DNA of 6,087 nucleotides. It comes from Acetobacteraceae bacterium. Its GTDB lineage: Bacteria > Pseudomonadota > Alphaproteobacteria > Acetobacterales > Acetobacteraceae. Where the stretch lies: contig JADYYZ010000507.1 of NCBI GenBank assembly GCA_020853405.1, positions 1 to 6,087 of the forward strand, in the 5' to 3' direction. This document shows positions 4,808 to 6,087 of this stretch, piece by piece; position 1 is the stretch's first letter, and each line of letters starts with the position of its first letter. The position numbers were made by a program, and so were the translations under genes. The notes below the pieces were generated by a model that did not search any database, was not told the DNA's origin, and saw only the letters and a program-made list of their open reading frames with translations.

Positions 4808-6087
4808 ATGGCGTTCATCAACGGCACCAACGGCAACGATACCATCCGCACGGCGGCGGCGGGCGGCTCGCTCGGCGGCCTGCCGGACGCCACGGACCTT
4901 GACGACACCATCAACGGCCTGGGCGGCGATGACCTGATCGCCGCCGGCGGCGGCAACGACCAGGTCGATGGCGGTGATGGCCGCGACTACACCTATGGCG
5001 GCGCGGGCGATGACGTGCTGCGCACCGGCGATAACTCGGCCGGGGCCAGCGAACGCCTGTTCGGCGAGACAGGCAACGACGACCTGACCGGCAGCCTGGA
5101 TACCGGGAACCTGCACTTCCTGTTTGGCGGCGACGGCAACGACACCATCCACGGCCGCACCAACAGCGTGAACCTCGCCGACTATGCCGACCGCACGCTG
5201 GGCGTGGTCGCCAACCTCGCGCTTGGCACGGCGGTGGTGGCTGGCAGCGAGACCGACACGCTGGTCGATGTGCGGGGCTTCCGCGGCGGCGTGGGCAACG
5301 ACCAGGTCACCGGCAGCGACTTCAGCGACATCATCCTGCCCGGCCTCGGGAACAACGTCATCGCCGGCGGCGCGGGCCTCGACTCCCTGCGCTATGGCGA
5401 CATCGCCGGCAGCGTCAGCATCGACCTTGCCACCGGCACCGCCATCAAATCCGCCGACGGCAGCACCGACAGTTTCTCCGGCATCGAGGGCGCCCAGGGC
5501 ACCAACGGCGACGACACGCTGCTGGGTGACGGTAACGACAACGAGTTCCGCGGCCTCGCCGGCACCGACCTGATCGACGGGCGCGCCGGCTTCGACATCA
5601 TCAACTACAACAGTTTTTTCCGCGGTAGTCCCGGATACTTCGCTCCGACCGGTGATTTCCCGCTGACCGCGGGCGTGAGCGTGAACCTGGCAGCGGGTAC
5701 CGCCACCGACCCGTGGGGATTCACCGACACGCTGGTCAGCATCGAGACGGCGCAGGGCACCCCCTTTGCCGACGACATGACCGGGGTCGCGCTCGCCGGC
5801 GGCGCGCGCAGCCAGCTCAGGGGCCTCGGCGGCAACGACACCATCCGCGGCACCGGCGCAGACACCTCGATCACCGCCAGCTACACCAACGACCCCGCCG
5901 CGGTGAAAATCAATTTCGGCAGCACTGATGCGGCGCTCGGCGGCGTCGTGGTTGCCGCCGGCACCGCGCACGATGGCTTCGGCGGCACCGACACGCTGAT
6001 CGGCGTCCGCTCGGCCCGCGGCTCGGCGCAGAACGACGTGATCCAGGGTGGCACGGCCGGCGACCGGCTGGAAGGCGAGGGCGGCGA
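4808..6087 (+). CDS. RTX-type calcium-binding repeat protein, 3'-truncated by window edge
   Basis: Open frame of 426 codons from ATG 4808 with no stop before the edge. Probably a secreted or cell-surface protein whose Gly/Asp-rich repeats bind Ca2+ and fold as parallel beta-rolls after export. There is no signal peptide. The protein starts MAFINGTNGNDTI and goes almost directly into RTX motifs, with no catalytic domain in the visible part. Canonical nonapeptides occur at residues about 37-74 (GLGGDDLIA, GGGNDQVD, GGDGRDYTY, GGAGDDVL) and again near 107-116 and 187-192. From residue 126 at least four longer units follow, each with a V-x-(V/I)-(N/D)-L-A-x-G-T-A-like strand, a TDTL-x-x-(I/V) element and an x-D-D-x-L/I-x-G turn. 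Known for the family: export by a type I ABC/MFP/TolC system using a C-terminal signal, here beyond the window. Enzymatic or adhesive role cannot be judged. It is separated from the corrinoid operon by a spacer and is probably a separate transcription unit. Confidence 0.9.
   Translation, partial: MAFINGTNGNDTIRTAAAGGSLGGLPDATDLDDTINGLGGDDLIAAGGGNDQVDGGDGRDYTYGGAGDDVLRTGDNSAGASERLFGETGNDDLTGSLDTGNLHFLFGGDGNDTIHGRTNSVNLADYADRTLGVVANLALGTAVVAGSETDTLVDVRGFRGGVGNDQVTGSDFSDIILPGLGNNVIAGGAGLDSLRYGDIAGSVSIDLATGTAIKSADGSTDSFSGIEGAQGTNGDDTLLGDGNDNEFRGLAGTDLIDGRAGFDIINYNSFFRGSPGYFAPTGDFPLTAGVSVNLAAGTATDPWGFTDTLVSIETAQGTPFADDMTGVALAGGARSQLRGLGGNDTIRGTGADTSITASYTNDPAAVKINFGSTDAALGGVVVAAGTAHDGFGGTDTLIGVRSARGSAQNDVIQGGTAGDRLEGEGG
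4916..5029 (+). repeat. RTX nonapeptide block
   Basis: Encodes residues 37-74 of the RTX protein, about four tandem GGxGxDxUx-type nonapeptides (U = large hydrophobic), including GLGGDDLIA, GGGNDQVD and GGAGDDVL. Such blocks coordinate Ca2+ between successive turns of a beta-roll. One copy (GGDGRDYTY) has Tyr at the hydrophobic position. Confidence 0.85.
5183..6087 (+). repeat. Tandem long repeat units (about 70-92 aa) in the RTX protein
   Basis: Four units can be aligned by eye, each starting at a Tyr before a variable loop: 5183-5392 (70 codons), 5393-5605 (71), 5606-5881 (92) and 5882 to the edge (at least 68). Shared landmarks in order are the Tyr, a strand such as VSIDLATGTA or VSVNLAAGTA, a TDTL or TDSF element, a (T/S)xxxDD or NDxI turn, and a short RTX motif such as FRGLAGTDLIDG or LRGLGGNDTIRG. 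The third unit carries an extra loop of about 20 residues rich in Phe, Gly and Pro (residues 269-288), in a locally less GC-rich stretch (about 5590-5660). Confidence 0.75.

Noticed and set aside
4665..4937. Small plus-strand frame of 90 codons in the spacer
   Set aside because: It overlaps the RTX start in another frame, has no convincing ribosome binding site and shows Arg/Ala-rich noise composition.
4721..5971. 416-codon minus-strand frame opposite the RTX gene
   Set aside because: Gly/Ala/Val/Asp-rich shadow of the RTX repeats; the plus-strand frame has a strong Shine-Dalgarno and clear family motifs.

Overview
The window is GC-rich (visibly well above 65% G+C, with strong G/C third-position bias). 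It is densely packed with plus-strand genes. Protein style (Ala/Arg/Gly-rich, alphaproteobacterial-type BtuF and PduO-type sequences, RTX calcium-binding repeats) suggests an alphaproteobacterium, plausibly Rhodospirillales/Acetobacteraceae. That placement is inference; no rRNA or other phylogenetic marker is present.

Positions 1-4590 look like one operon, and it is already under way at the left edge. Order: 3'-part of a cation diffusion facilitator (CDF) metal transporter, periplasmic substrate-binding protein (BtuF-like), FecCD/BtuC-type permease, ABC ATPase (BtuD-like), TonB with a very proline-rich linker, and PduO-type ATP:cob(I)alamin adenosyltransferase. The first five genes are joined by four consecutive exact 4-nt stop/start overlaps (GTGA, ATGA, GTGA, ATGA). 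The sixth follows 17 nt later with its own Shine-Dalgarno sequence. The adenosyltransferase makes cobalamin or another corrinoid the most likely ABC substrate: TonB energises an outer-membrane receptor (not in the window), BtuF/C/D carry the corrinoid across the periplasm and inner membrane, and the adenosyltransferase converts it to adenosylcobalamin. The leading CDF gene hints at a link to divalent metal (perhaps cobalt) homeostasis.

Positions 4591-4807 are a 217-nt spacer with three dyad-symmetric elements. One is a perfect TGTGA-N6-TCACA palindrome, identical to the core CRP consensus. No recognisable sigma-70 promoter and no T-tract terminator is visible.

From 4808 to the right edge runs the 5' part of a large open frame for an RTX/hemolysin-type calcium-binding protein, preceded by a strong GGAGG site. 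It has no signal peptide, begins almost at once with Gly/Asp-rich RTX motifs, and then shows at least four tandem units of about 70-92 residues. It is probably exported by a type I secretion system whose C-terminal signal would lie beyond the window. No tRNA, rRNA, CRISPR array, complete mobile element or cobalamin riboswitch was seen.
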